Shown: positions 1 through 8,362 of the stretch, one piece after another
Position numbering within the stretch: the stretch's first letter is position 1
How the letters are laid out: every line of letters starts with the position of its first letter
Assembly: GCF_000732325.1 (NCBI RefSeq)
Contig: NZ_BBIW01000013.1
Location: 62,001-126,000 of the forward strand
From: Paenibacillus sp. TCA20
Lineage (GTDB): Bacteria; Bacillota; Bacilli; Paenibacillales; Paenibacillaceae
Length of the DNA stretch: 64,000 nt
Reading direction: 5' to 3'
Translations under genes and position numbers: made by a program
Notes under the pieces: model-generated
The model's database searches: none
What the model was told of the DNA's origin: nothing
Seen by the model: only the letters and a program-made list of their open reading frames with translations

Positions 1-84
1 GTTAATAAAAACCGCAAATCACGCGAGGAGATTGAGACCTTCCTGGATCGTGCGGTTGAAGTGTACAAGTCCATTCATAAATAA
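1..84 (+). CDS. C-terminal end of an unidentified protein (partial)
   Basis: The window opens inside a reading frame that gives 27 residues ending in ETFLDRAVEVYKSIHK before a TAA stop. The frame is open to the left edge, and a hairpin follows 13 bases after the stop, so this is a genuine 3' end. The residues form a charged helix, as at the C-terminus of many enzymes. I cannot name the family. Confidence 0.6.
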   Translation, partial: VNKNRKSREEIETFLDRAVEVYKSIHK

Positions 85-97
85 GAAACTCAAAAAT

Positions 98-133
98 ACA
101 CCGTTCTCCTTCTTCCGAAGGGAGCGGTGTTTT
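98..133 (+). terminator. Rho-independent terminator of the partial first gene
   Basis: ACACCG at 98-103 pairs with CGGTGT at 125-130, with further imperfect pairing of CTCC and GGGAG inside and a short T run after the stem. Confidence 0.65.
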
Positions 134-322
134 GCTGTGTAATGATGGATATACTGAGATGAGTGCAATGAATTGGGATTGATGTGGCAGCTCAGCGTGT
201 TATGAAATAGATTTTATGCGTTAACATTTTGTCACAATCGGTTTATGCTGTGGATTCTTTTATCCGTTATAATTGAAAAAGAGCTGATGGATAGCTTCAC
301 CATATTTCATAACAGCAGGTGA

Positions 323-1273
323 ATGAAGTTGAAACATATCAAATTGTTAAAATGGGTCAGTTTCGTGACGACCATATTCATGTTTTTTGCCACCTTTGGC
401 GGTGGAGTCGTTACCCGGACAGAGTCCGGACTCGGCTGCGGCAATGAGTGGCCGCTGTGTCATGGTGAATTTGTACCAGCACATACGCTTGCTTCACTTA
501 TTGAGTATTCCCATCGCATCGTGAGTTCAACAGCGGGGCTGCTTGCGGTTGCGACCTTTGTGCTCTTCTGGCTGTACAGCAAGAAACGCCGTGATTTACA
601 GATCTTTGCGCTATTGACGTTAATATTTGTCATTATCCAAGGAGGAATGGGTGCACTGGCTGTTGTCTTCTCCCAATCTCCACCCGTGATGGCACTGCAC
701 CTTGGGTTTGCGTTTATCTCGCTTGCAAGTGCACTTATGACAACGCTTGGGGCCAGACAGGAAGAGAAGTTTGGAGGTCTTGAACGGTTTGACAGTTTGC
801 CGCGCGTCAGCAAGGGCTTCCGTAATCTGGTATGGATTACCGCAATCTATTCCTACGTGGTTGTTTATACGGGTGCTTTTGTAAGTCATACGAGCTCTGC
901 AGGCGGCTGCTCTGGCTTCCCTCTATGTAATGGAGAGGTTGTGCCTCAGTTGTCTGGTGGAGTCGGCATAGCCTTTATGCACCGAGCAGCTGCATTTCTG
1001 CTGGTTGCTGTCGTTGCAGTGCTCAGTCACTATGCTTATCGTCACCACAAGAATAACCGGGAAATGCAGGTGCTTGGGCTGTCAGCGATCGGTCTAATTA
1101 TTCTTCAAGTGCTCTCTGGTGTTGGACTGATGCTGACAATGAATCGTCCTGAAGTCTACATGTTCGTCGTACTTGCACATATGACAATCATTGCCGTCTT
1201 GTTCGGCATGCTGTGCTATATGAGCTATGTCGTGTGGAGACTTGCCAAGCCAGTGGGCAGTAATAAGCTGTAA
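323..1273 (+). CDS. ctaA: Heme A synthase (CtaA/COX15 family)
   Basis: This 316-residue polytopic membrane protein should convert heme O to heme A for aa3-type cytochrome oxidase. About eight hydrophobic segments are visible. The first extracellular loop carries the paired cysteines C39 and C46 (GLGCGNEWPLCHG) and a Glu-His pair at EYSHR (H64). Further candidate heme-ligand histidines sit in ALHLG, FMHRA and LAHMT. A second Cys pair lies in the pseudo-repeat half (GGCSGFPLCNG). Length and motifs match Bacillus-type CtaA. The ATG follows a weak AGGTG site. A TATAAT at about 268 may belong to its promoter. No ctaB is present in the window, and a terminator follows, so it is probably monocistronic. 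Confidence 0.95.
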   Translation: MKLKHIKLLKWVSFVTTIFMFFATFGGGVVTRTESGLGCGNEWPLCHGEFVPAHTLASLIEYSHRIVSSTAGLLAVATFVLFWLYSKKRRDLQIFALLTLIFVIIQGGMGALAVVFSQSPPVMALHLGFAFISLASALMTTLGARQEEKFGGLERFDSLPRVSKGFRNLVWITAIYSYVVVYTGAFVSHTSSAGGCSGFPLCNGEVVPQLSGGVGIAFMHRAAAFLLVAVVAVLSHYAYRHHKNNREMQVLGLSAIGLIILQVLSGVGLMLTMNRPEVYMFVVLAHMTIIAVLFGMLCYMSYVVWRLAKPVGSNKL

Positions 1274-1367
1274 CAGAGCTAGCTGGTAAAAGGGAAAGCT
1301 AATCGTTTCACTCGGGCAGTGATCGCTGCCCGGGATACATAACTCAGGCGTGTGTCACGCACTTGTT

Positions 1368-1395
1368 AAGCCTTCGGAGATACTCCGCAGGCTTT
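1368..1395 (+). terminator. Rho-independent terminator after ctaA
   Basis: AAGCCT-CGGAG pairs with CTCCG-AGGCTT around a 3-base loop and is followed by TTTGTTTT. Confidence 0.85.
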
Positions 1396-1418
1396 TGTTT
1401 TCAAAATGCCTGATAACG

Positions 1419-1504
1419 GAATCAATTTCATAATACCTTTAGCTGCTTCAATCAAGGGTATATATAGATCAAAATGATTTTTTAATGAGTTATGGAATTG
1501 ATTC
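1419..1504. repeat. Miniature inverted-repeat element, copy 1 (86 bp)
   Basis: The ends are inverted copies of GAATCAATTTCATAA (one mismatch in 15), and AACG flanks both sides (1415-1418 and 1505-1508), as expected for a 4-bp target duplication. Its first 62 bases match the reverse complement of the copy at 17844-17961 at 60 positions. There is no coding capacity. It lies between the ctaA terminator and the HEPN gene. It fits a non-autonomous mobile element (MITE); no matching transposase is in the window. Confidence 0.8.
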
Positions 1505-1636
1505 AACGGGGTACATATCTTGCATGGACTCACCTCTTATCCATCATTCCATCCGTCAGGATTATCAAGTAATTATGGTTGTGAGGTGCAGAATTCGGGA
1601 ACTATAAGCTGTACAGATGCACAGGAGGACACGCAT

Positions 1637-2380
1637 ATGCTTCGAACCTTATTGGGAGAGCCCGCCCGGGTTAACACCGGAGAGTTAAAAGAAGCCATGG
1701 ATACCATGGCGAAGACACTGCAGCTGCTTGGAGCGGCTATAGATCGAGGAAACGACCCTTCACATGATTATCGCAAGCTCGATATTTGGACCCGAGGTCT
1801 GATGACCTCACTTGATGAACTGGAGCAGAGCACTTTTGCTGCCTCTTTCTTTGCCGCCAAAGTTCATTCTTCCTCAACAGAAGATATGGAACCGGATGAG
1901 AAGGCGGATTACGCTCGTTATGTTTATTTTTACAAGGATGGCTTTATTCGCATGTTTGCTATTCTCGACAAGCTTGGTAACCTGCTGGATGACTGGTATG
2001 ATCTTCATACTTCTAAGGTGAAGGTGCATTTCTCTTACTTCACGGTTCTTCGTCAATTTGAATATTTGAAGCAGCATATGCCGCTTGTTCAGGAGCTGAA
2101 CGATCTTAAAGATCGATATTCAGACTCGATGAATCGTCTGCGAAAACGAAGAAATACAGAAATTCATCATATGAATATTGAGATGGTGGATGATCTGTGG
2201 CAGAAGCATCAGACTCTTCATGGCAAAATTGAGCTGGAGGATCTGAAGTCTTTTACACAGGATCTTGAGCTTGGCCTAGAGCTTGTATCCAAGAGCGTGA
2301 CAGCGGCATTTCATTACATTAATAACAACTGGCAGAAGAGCACATCTATGGCCAAAAATGCTGTCAAAACCTCAACATAA
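1637..2380 (+). CDS. HEPN-domain protein, Cthe_2314-like
   Basis: The protein has 247 residues from the ATG at 1637, which has a strong ACAGGAGG site 8 bases upstream. The frame stays open 39 codons further up, but that stretch has no ribosome site and is low in helix-like pattern. The protein looks all-helical. It carries RNTEIH (R162, H167), the R-x4-H signature of HEPN domains, which in other families mark RNase active sites in toxin or RNA-processing roles. The overall pattern recalls the Cthe_2314 HEPN family of Firmicutes; that assignment is from memory. No MNT-type antitoxin partner is adjacent, so a toxin-antitoxin role is not supported. Confidence 0.7.
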   Translation: MLRTLLGEPARVNTGELKEAMDTMAKTLQLLGAAIDRGNDPSHDYRKLDIWTRGLMTSLDELEQSTFAASFFAAKVHSSSTEDMEPDEKADYARYVYFYKDGFIRMFAILDKLGNLLDDWYDLHTSKVKVHFSYFTVLRQFEYLKQHMPLVQELNDLKDRYSDSMNRLRKRRNTEIHHMNIEMVDDLWQKHQTLHGKIELEDLKSFTQDLELGLELVSKSVTAAFHYINNNWQKSTSMAKNAVKTST

Positions 2381-2412
2381 GAAATCCGATAAAAATAATG
2401 TAATATTTTCCT

Positions 2413-2441
2413 TTGACAAGTGGTGTGAAGTATTTTATACT
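2413..2441 (+). promoter_or_regulatory. SigA promoter of the metNIQ leader
   Basis: TTGACA at 2413-2418 and TATACT at 2436-2441 are separated by 17 bases, 65 bases before the riboswitch. Confidence 0.85.
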
Positions 2442-2506
2442 TTCACTTAGTTTCTGAAATTGCTGAAATAAGTAATAAGTGAGTTAAACACACAATCGCA
2501 TATATG

Positions 2507-2655
2507 TTCTTATCGAGAGTGGCGGAGGGACAGGCCCTATGAAGCCCGGCAACCGATTCAGTATTGCAGTCAGTAAGACTGCTGTACCCGAATGACATGG
2601 TGCTAAATCCTTCAAGACCGTGAGGTTTCTTACGATCTTGGCAGATGAGAAGGAA
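2507..2655 (+). ncRNA. SAM-I riboswitch (S-box)
   Basis: The leader holds the S-box core in order: TATCGAGAG..GG.GGAGGGA, the kink-turn and SAM-binding segment GAAGCCCGGCAACC, the variable P3/P4 arm, and the closing GATGAGAAGGAA strand. TTCTTATC at 2507-2514 can pair with GATGAGAA near 2645-2652 to form P1. When SAM binds, the downstream terminator should form and switch off the methionine importer genes. Confidence 0.95.
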
Positions 2656-2670
2656 TCGCTTAATGATAAC

Positions 2671-2706
2671 AAGCCCCTTTTTGTCTAGCAAAAAGGCGGC
2701 TTTTTC
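2671..2706 (+). terminator. Riboswitch expression-platform terminator
   Basis: AAGCC-CCTTTTTG pairs with CAAAAAGG-GGCTT around TCTAG and is followed by a T-rich tail. It lies directly after the S-box aptamer and before metN. Confidence 0.9.
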
Positions 2707-2833
2707 TTTTTATCAGATATTCTTCCACGAGGGGTTCGGGTAGAAAGCAAGGCATACGGGTAAAACAAGTGTAAAGAAATAGAAGCTCTGACATAGAGAA
2801 GAACGGATTGCAGTAAGTAAGGAGGTACCTCAT

Positions 2834-3850
2834 TTGATCGAACTAAAAAATATTAAAAAGGACTACGGCAAAGGAAAACAGGTCACGACGGCCTTATCCG
2901 GGCTTAATCTGTCCATTCAAAAGGGTGAAATCTTCGGCGTCATCGGTCATTCCGGCGCAGGGAAGAGCACGCTGATCCGCTTAATTAATTTGCTTGAGCG
3001 TCCGACAGCCGGTGAGGTATGGGTCGGAGGCATTAACATGACCAGGCTTGGCAAACAGCAGCTGCAGGCGAAGCGCCGCAAGATCGGTATGATTTTTCAG
3101 CATTTTAATCTGCTCAGTTCAGCTACTGTGTATGATAATGTTGCGTTTCCTCTACGGCTCGTGAAGACCAATCAGGCGGAAGTGGATCGTAAAGTGAAGG
3201 AGCTGCTAGAGCTGGTTGGTCTGACTGAGCATAGTAAAAAGTATCCTTCTCAGCTCTCAGGCGGTCAGAAGCAGCGCGTTGGTATCGCACGTGCGCTGGC
3301 AAGCGACCCGGAAGTGCTGCTATGTGATGAGGCCACCTCAGCACTGGACCCGCAGACGACGAATTCCATACTTAAGCTGCTGCTGGATATCAATAAACGC
3401 TTTAATTTGACCATTGTACTGATCACACATGAGATGCATGTGATTCAGTCGATCTGTGATCGTGTCGCCGTCATTCATCAGGGCGGTATTGTGGAGGAGG
3501 GGCCGGTGACGGAAGTGTTCCTCAAGCCGCAGCATCCTGTAACCCAGGACTTTATTCTACGTGAAACGGATTCGGGCGACCTGCTCGGTGAAGCCATTAT
3601 GGCGACGCATTTGGAGCATTCCCAAACGGTTAAGATTACGTTTCTCGGAAGCAAAACATATGATTCGATTCTGTCGCAGACGGCTAGAAGGCTTGGTATT
3701 GATTTTGCCATCCTGCAAGGAACCATCTCAACTATTAAGCAAGTGCCTTATGGACAGCTTACGGTAAGACTTGAAGGTCCTCCTGAGCTGATTCGCAGTA
3801 CGATAGATGAGCTTGTGTCACAAGGGCTAGAAGTGGAGGTGATGGCATGA
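2834..3850 (+). CDS. metN: Methionine ABC transporter ATP-binding protein
   Basis: A 338-residue ATPase that drives methionine import with MetI and MetQ. Walker A is GHSGAGKST near residue 40, the signature is LSGGQKQR, and Walker B is [13 protein letters not shown]. From about residue 265 the sequence changes to a NIL domain, the regulatory ferredoxin-like domain typical of MetN. The start is TTG, with AAGGAGGT placed correctly upstream. Its stop overlaps the metI start, so the two are translationally coupled. Control is by the S-box in the leader. Confidence 0.95.
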   Translation: MIELKNIKKDYGKGKQVTTALSGLNLSIQKGEIFGVIGHSGAGKSTLIRLINLLERPTAGEVWVGGINMTRLGKQQLQAKRRKIGMIFQHFNLLSSATVYDNVAFPLRLVKTNQAEVDRKVKELLELVGLTEHSKKYPSQLSGGQKQRVGIARALASDPEVLLCDEATSALDPQTTNSILKLLLDINKRFNLTIVLITHEMHVIQSICDRVAVIHQGGIVEEGPVTEVFLKPQHPVTQDFILRETDSGDLLGEAIMATHLEHSQTVKITFLGSKTYDSILSQTARRLGIDFAILQGTISTIKQVPYGQLTVRLEGPPELIRSTIDELVSQGLEVEVMA

Positions 3851-4515
3851 TGGGGCTTGATTTTTCCGTCATCAACTGGGATGAATTCCAGAAGGCCACT
3901 TTAGATACATTAAAGATGCTGGGCGCATCCGGACTATTTTCAATTCTTATCGGTCTTCCGCTGGGCATTATTTTGTTCATGACTTCCCGTTCCACATCAG
4001 GAATCAACAAGGCTGTTTACAATGTGCTGTCTGTGATTGTCAACATCTTGCGGTCCGTGCCATTCATCATTCTGATTGTGGCGATGATTCCGATTACGAA
4101 AGAAATCGTAGGGACGGCGATCGGTGTTCTCGGTACCATTCCTCCGCTTGTTGTGGGGGCAGCGCCGTTCTTTGCCAGACTTGTTGAGACTGCGCTTCGT
4201 GAAGTCGACCGGGGTGTCATTGAGGCTTCACAGGCAATGGGCGCATCGACGGGTCAGATTATCTGGAAGGTGCTGATGCCGGAATCTCTACCGGGTCTGC
4301 TTGCGGGGATGACCATGACCATTGTTACGCTCGTATCCTACACAGCCATGTCGGGAATGGTCGGTGGTGGAGGGCTGGGAGCTCTGGCCGTCAATTACGG
4401 TTACTACCGCTATGAGAATGAAGTAATGATCATTGCTGTTATTATCATGATCGTGCTCGTACAAGCACTACAGATGATTGGGGATCGCTTGGTGAAGCAT
4501 TTTACTCGGAGATAA
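3847..4515 (+). CDS. metI: Methionine ABC transporter permease
   Basis: A 222-residue permease with five or more membrane segments. The EAA-type cytoplasmic loop is visible around [19 protein letters not shown], which contacts the ATPase. The start codon overlaps the metN stop (ATGATGG). Length and order match the metNIQ operons of Bacillus relatives. Confidence 0.95.
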   Translation: MMGLDFSVINWDEFQKATLDTLKMLGASGLFSILIGLPLGIILFMTSRSTSGINKAVYNVLSVIVNILRSVPFIILIVAMIPITKEIVGTAIGVLGTIPPLVVGAAPFFARLVETALREVDRGVIEASQAMGASTGQIIWKVLMPESLPGLLAGMTMTIVTLVSYTAMSGMVGGGGLGALAVNYGYYRYENEVMIIAVIIMIVLVQALQMIGDRLVKHFTRR

Positions 4516-4623
4516 TAGAGCAACTGTAAGTTCGTATTCATTTTACTTTGGATTTAGGGCATGGACGTTGTATGGTTCATCCTTTATCACATATATCGAG
4601 ATTATATAGGAGGGTCATCTGTA

Positions 4624-5460
4624 ATGAAAAAATGGTTCTTATCTGCATTAACTCTAACTCTGGTTCTGGTACTGGCAGCTTGCGGCAACGATTCCGCTCC
4701 CGATACAACAGGAAGTGAAGGCACGGGAAGCACAGAAGAAACAGTAACCTTGAAGGTCGGTGCAACTCCGGTTCCACATGCTGAAATTCTGGAGCAGGTT
4801 AAACCAATCCTTGAAGAGCAAGGTGTTAACTTGGAAATTGTTACTTTTAACGACTATGTACAGCCAAACGTACAGCTTGATGAAGGTCAGCTCGATGCGA
4901 ACTTCTTCCAGCACAAGCCTTACCTGGATAACGAAATCGAGACACGTGGTCTTAAGCTGACTGCTCTCAATCCGGTACATGTGGAGCCGCTTGGTGCTTA
5001 CTCGAATACAATTACCTCTGCAGATGAGCTGCAGGACGGTGCGAAGATTGCCATTCCAAACGATGCAACCAACGGCGGCCGTGCCCTTATTCTTCTGGAC
5101 AAGAACGGTATCATCAAATTGACTGATAACACGAACATTGAATCCAAGATCAGCGATATTGCAGAGAATCCAAAAAACCTGGAAATTATCGAAATGGATG
5201 CGGCGATGCTTCCTCGTCAGCTGGGTGAAGTAGAGCTTGCTGTAATCAACGTTAACTATGCGCTTGAAGCAGATCTTAACCCATTGGAAGACGCTCTCTT
5301 CCTTGAAGATGCAGATTCTCCATATGCGAACCTGCTCGTATCCCGCGAGGATAACAAGGACAATGAGGCTATTCAGAAGCTGAATGATGCTCTGCAATCC
5401 GATGAGATTAAACAGTTCATTGAAGATAATTATGCTGGAGCGATCGTACCTGCATTTTAA
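4624..5460 (+). CDS. metQ: Methionine-binding lipoprotein
   Basis: The 278-residue substrate-binding protein begins at the ATG at 4624, behind AGGAGGG. The 21 extra upstream codons have no ribosome site and would hide the signal peptide. The N-terminus is a lipoprotein signal with lipobox LAAC. The mature part has the NlpA/MetQ pattern KVGATPVPHAEILE, the FNDYVQPN segment and NANFFQHKPYL-like DANFFQHKPYL. It delivers methionine, probably including D-methionine, to MetNI. A strong terminator closes the operon. Confidence 0.95.
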   Translation: MKKWFLSALTLTLVLVLAACGNDSAPDTTGSEGTGSTEETVTLKVGATPVPHAEILEQVKPILEEQGVNLEIVTFNDYVQPNVQLDEGQLDANFFQHKPYLDNEIETRGLKLTALNPVHVEPLGAYSNTITSADELQDGAKIAIPNDATNGGRALILLDKNGIIKLTDNTNIESKISDIAENPKNLEIIEMDAAMLPRQLGEVELAVINVNYALEADLNPLEDALFLEDADSPYANLLVSREDNKDNEAIQKLNDALQSDEIKQFIEDNYAGAIVPAF

Positions 5461-5479
5461 TTGATTCAAGAAGATGATA

Positions 5480-5532
5480 AACAGTCCCGTTCGGTACTTT
5501 GTTGTTAAAAAAGTGCCGGACGGGACTGTTTC
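5480..5532 (+). terminator. Terminator of metNIQ
   Basis: AACAGTCCCGT and ACGGGACTGTT flank a second paired segment (CGGTACTTT with AAAGTGCCG), giving a long stem followed by T residues. Confidence 0.9.
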
Positions 5533-5610
5533 GTATGCCGTTCCTTTCATTCTGTCCTTCCCTATATTATACTGAATTAGTAACCGCTCTTGTTAGAAGG
5601 AGGAAGGGAT

Positions 5611-6387
5611 TTGGACAATAAAGTCGCCCTTATTACGGGAAGTGCGAAGGGCCTTGGCAAGATGACAGCTCTTCGGCTGGCTGCTGAAGGCTTCGATATT
5701 GCATTAAATTATGTGCATAGCAGGAAAGAAGCGGAAGCTCTTCAAGCAGAGATCATGAAGCTTGGTGTGCGTTGTATTGCGGTACAAGCGGATGTCTGTA
5801 TAGCCGATGATACAGAGCGACTCGTCACCACGGTTGAGAAGGAACTTGGAGAAGTGGACATACTGATTAACAATGCAGGACCGTTCATTCGTGAGCGGAG
5901 GCTGTTTGCTGAATATAAGCAAGAAGAGATTATGATGCTGATGCAGGGCAATCTGGTCGGTACGATGCTCCTTGATCATCGGGTGCTGCCTTCCATGCGG
6001 CGCAAGAAATGGGGCCGCATCATTCACTTTGGATTCAGCCATGCAGGAGAGGCAAGATCCTGGCCGCAGCGTGCGGTGTATGCGGCTGCCAAGGTAGGAC
6101 TGGTTTCGTTCACGAAGACATTGGCCGTCGAGGAAGCACCTTATGGAATTACAGTGAATATGATCTGTCCGGGGGATATTAGAGGAGATCATAAAGAAAT
6201 GACGATTGAAGCGGTCAGCGGGCTCGTTGATAAGGAGACCCCTCGGGGCAGACCTGGCAGCGGGGAAGACGTTGCAAGAGTCATACATTTCTTATGTTTG
6301 GAGCAATCGGACTTTATTACCGGTAATATTATGGATATTTCCGGCGGATTGGATCCGATAAGACCGACCATCAAGGATGGGGATTGA
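5611..6387 (+). CDS. Short-chain dehydrogenase/reductase, FabG-like
   Basis: The 258-residue protein starts at the TTG at 5611, which follows GAAGGAGG by 7 bases. An in-frame TTG 21 bases earlier sits on the wrong side of that site. The Rossmann motif is TGSAKGLGK near residue 9, with NNAG near 90 and the active-site YAAAK. The catalytic serine would be in HFGFSHAG. It resembles 3-oxoacyl-ACP reductases, but substrate cannot be inferred. It is read as a single gene between two terminators. Confidence 0.85.
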   Translation: MDNKVALITGSAKGLGKMTALRLAAEGFDIALNYVHSRKEAEALQAEIMKLGVRCIAVQADVCIADDTERLVTTVEKELGEVDILINNAGPFIRERRLFAEYKQEEIMMLMQGNLVGTMLLDHRVLPSMRRKKWGRIIHFGFSHAGEARSWPQRAVYAAAKVGLVSFTKTLAVEEAPYGITVNMICPGDIRGDHKEMTIEAVSGLVDKETPRGRPGSGEDVARVIHFLCLEQSDFITGNIMDISGGLDPIRPTIKDGD

Positions 6388-6418
6388 GCGCGAGAAGTCC
6401 GAAGTGTCTCCAAAAAAA

Positions 6419-6459
6419 AGAGTCCCGGCTTCTGCACATGACAGAAGCTTCGGGACTCT
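6419..6459 (-). terminator. Terminator of yutI (can act on both strands)
   Basis: AGAGTCCCG and CGGGACTCT pair, with CTTCTG and CAGAAG inside. An eight-T run follows on the minus strand, downstream of the NifU-like gene. The plus-strand tail is weaker. Confidence 0.85.
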
Positions 6460-6480
6460 CTTATATGATGATATGGGATA

Positions 6481-6729
6481 TTAGAATACTTGAACGACTT
6501 CTTCTACGCCTTCGACTTCTTCGACTAGCGCGCGTTCGATCCCTGCTTTTAGTGTGATGGTGGAGCTTGGGCAACTACCGCAAGCACCCATCAATTTCAG
6601 TTTCACAATACCGTCTTCGACATCGACCAATTCCACGTCACCGCCATCGCGCTGCAGGAACGGACGAAGTTTATCGAGCACGTCAGAGACTTCATCATAC
6701 ATGGTGCTGCTTTGTACGTTTTCGCTCAT
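6481..6729 (-). CDS. yutI: NifU C-terminal-domain Fe-S scaffold protein (YutI type)
   Basis: An 82-residue protein consisting only of the NifU-like C-terminal domain. It has the CxxC cluster motif in [11 protein letters not shown] and the typical DGGDVEL and GIERAL segments. Such proteins hold or transfer Fe-S clusters. Neighbours yuzB and yutJ are the same as in Bacillus subtilis, where yutI, yuzB and yutJ lie close together. A good AAGGAG site precedes the ATG. Confidence 0.9.
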   Translation of the reverse strand: MSENVQSSTMYDEVSDVLDKLRPFLQRDGGDVELVDVEDGIVKLKLMGACGSCPSSTITLKAGIERALVEEVEGVEEVVQVF

Positions 6730-6810
6730 ATTATCAACTCCTTTCCTTCCCTTTATTATAGTATAAATTACGCCAAAATAAAATGGTCAAACCAAAAGCA
6801 GGTGAATAAA

Positions 6811-7062
6811 TTGAGACCGATTATTGAATTTTGTACCAATAACATGCACTTTGGTACGGATGAGCTCTTTGAAGAGCTTGAAGAGAATATGGACTATGAC
6901 GTCATCGAATACGGCTGCCTCAGCAATTGCGGACAATGCAGCATTACCCCTTTTGCACTGGTCAATGGTGAGGTTATCACCGCGGCCAGCCCTAAAGAAC
7001 TGCATGAAGCCATTTTGTCCAAAATGGCTGAAGCTGACGCATGGGATGACTTGGATATATGA
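6811..7062 (+). CDS. yuzB: DUF1450 / YuzB family protein
   Basis: The 83-residue protein starts at TTG 6811 behind AGGTGAATAA. The longer frame upstream would run through the yutI promoter region. A cysteine cluster YGCLSNCGQCS resembles a metal or Fe-S site. The protein matches YuzB of Bacillus (about 78 residues). Its function is unknown, but its position between an Fe-S scaffold and a flavoprotein dehydrogenase suggests a redox role. It runs convergent with yutJ, ending 20 bases away. Confidence 0.85.
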   Translation: MRPIIEFCTNNMHFGTDELFEELEENMDYDVIEYGCLSNCGQCSITPFALVNGEVITAASPKELHEAILSKMAEADAWDDLDI

Positions 7063-7082
7063 GTTAATTCGCTTGGCGCAAG

Positions 7083-8144
7083 CTAGCCAAGATGACGCTT
7101 AGACATCCAGAGAACACCGCTCTTCAGAATACGCGGAACACGCCCCATCATGGAGGTCTTACCCATGAGCCCAAATCCGGCCTTTTTGCCTAAAGCACCT
7201 AGTGTGCCTCTTAGGCGAAGGACCTCGATTTTGGGCTCTTCGTTTCTTAGAAGAGCAGAAATGACATGCGCAATTTGCTCACCTTGCACTTCAGCTGCTT
7301 GGGCGCTTGGGGCAAAAGGAAGGCTCGCACAGTCTCCGACAACATAGACTTCTTTGTATTCAGGAATCTGGTAGTACTCGTTCAATTTCACACGACCGCT
7401 TGGATCTTTCTCAACAGGCAGATCCTGTACCAATTGTACAGGTTGAATTCCTGCCGTCCACACGATGGCATCAGTCATAATTTCCTCATCTCGATTATAG
7501 ATTGAGCCAGGCTCAACACGGGAGACAGAAATATGATTCTTGATCTCTACCTGGTGCTCACTGAACCACTCACCCACGTAAGCAGATAGTCGCTGTGGAA
7601 ATGCAGAGAGAACACGCTCACCGCGATCCAGGATGGTTACGTTCAGGTCTGCACGGCTTTCTCTTATTTCCGCTGCCATTTCAACTCCGCTGAGTCCACC
7701 GCCCACAATATGAACATTGGCGTAAGGCTTGAGCTCGCTTAGACGCATATACGTTTCACGAGTGCTCTTGAAGCTTTGTATTGTGCAGCTATGTTCCTCG
7801 GCACCTGGAGTGCCATGGAACCGATCGGTGCAGCCAAGGCCGATGACGAGCTGATCATATTCAATCATTTCTTCATTTTGAAGGGAGATGGATTTTGCAT
7901 CCAGATCAATGCTCGTCACTTCGCCATATCGATATTCTAATTGATGGTGAACCGGGTACTGTACCCGAAGATCATAATCAGACACGGTTCCGGCTGCCAG
8001 TGCATAGTATTCTGTCTTCAGACCCTGAAAAGGCATGCGGTCGACCAGCGTGATATGGACATCCTTCGGCAATGCACCTTCAATTAAGTGTTTAACAATG
8101 GTGAGGCCGCCGTAGCCGCCTCCAAGTACAACAATATTCTTCAT
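7083..8144 (-). CDS. yutJ: NAD(P)/FAD-dependent oxidoreductase, YutJ type
   Basis: The 353-residue protein starts at the ATG at 8144 (KNIVVLGGGYGGL), behind GGAAAGGAAG. An upstream in-frame ATG has no ribosome site. It has two dinucleotide-binding folds: GGGYGG at the N-terminus for FAD, and VHIVGGGLSGVEMA near residue 150 for NAD(P)H. The FAD-closing motif EVYVVGDCAS lies near 280. It belongs to the type II NADH dehydrogenase-like group, and YutJ of B. subtilis is the nearest named match by context. It is peripheral to the membrane if it acts on quinone. Confidence 0.85.
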   Translation of the reverse strand: MKNIVVLGGGYGGLTIVKHLIEGALPKDVHITLVDRMPFQGLKTEYYALAAGTVSDYDLRVQYPVHHQLEYRYGEVTSIDLDAKSISLQNEEMIEYDQLVIGLGCTDRFHGTPGAEEHSCTIQSFKSTRETYMRLSELKPYANVHIVGGGLSGVEMAAEIRESRADLNVTILDRGERVLSAFPQRLSAYVGEWFSEHQVEIKNHISVSRVEPGSIYNRDEEIMTDAIVWTAGIQPVQLVQDLPVEKDPSGRVKLNEYYQIPEYKEVYVVGDCASLPFAPSAQAAEVQGEQIAHVISALLRNEEPKIEVLRLRGTLGALGKKAGFGLMGKTSMMGRVPRILKSGVLWMSKRHLG

Positions 8145-8292
8145 AGCGAAATAACTTCCTTTCCTGATGTGCACCCACATAAAAAGAAGCTGTCTGTTGT
8201 CTGGTTATACAAAATATAGAATCGACAGTCCAATATTATGGGTAACGTCGTCTTTGTTGTTATTGTATGGGCTGGCATTCGTGCATAAGTAA

Positions 8293-8320
8293 GGATCAGC
8301 CCCTGCTCGGGAACTGATCC
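8293..8320 (-). terminator. Weak hairpin downstream of mqnE
   Basis: GGATCAG pairs with CTGATCC, with CCC/GGG inside. It lies just past the mqnE stop on the minus strand. The T tract is poor, so termination is uncertain. The remaining intergenic sequence shows nothing else. Confidence 0.5.
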
Positions 8321-8362
8321 GTTAATAATTAAGAAGTGCAGTAATGGGAGAGTCAACTGATC

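Noticed and set aside
5455-5470. A further copy of the mobile repeat end after metQ (AATTGATTCAA)
   Set aside because: Only about 11 bases match and no partner end is found nearby, so chance is likely.
4654-5550. A 298-codon minus-strand frame opposite metQ
   Set aside because: It lies fully over metQ and its terminator, has no ribosome site, and translates to irregular text without domains. It is a codon-bias shadow.
5704-6288. A 194-codon minus-strand frame opposite the first SDR gene
   Set aside because: It is antisense to a gene with all SDR motifs and has no start signal.
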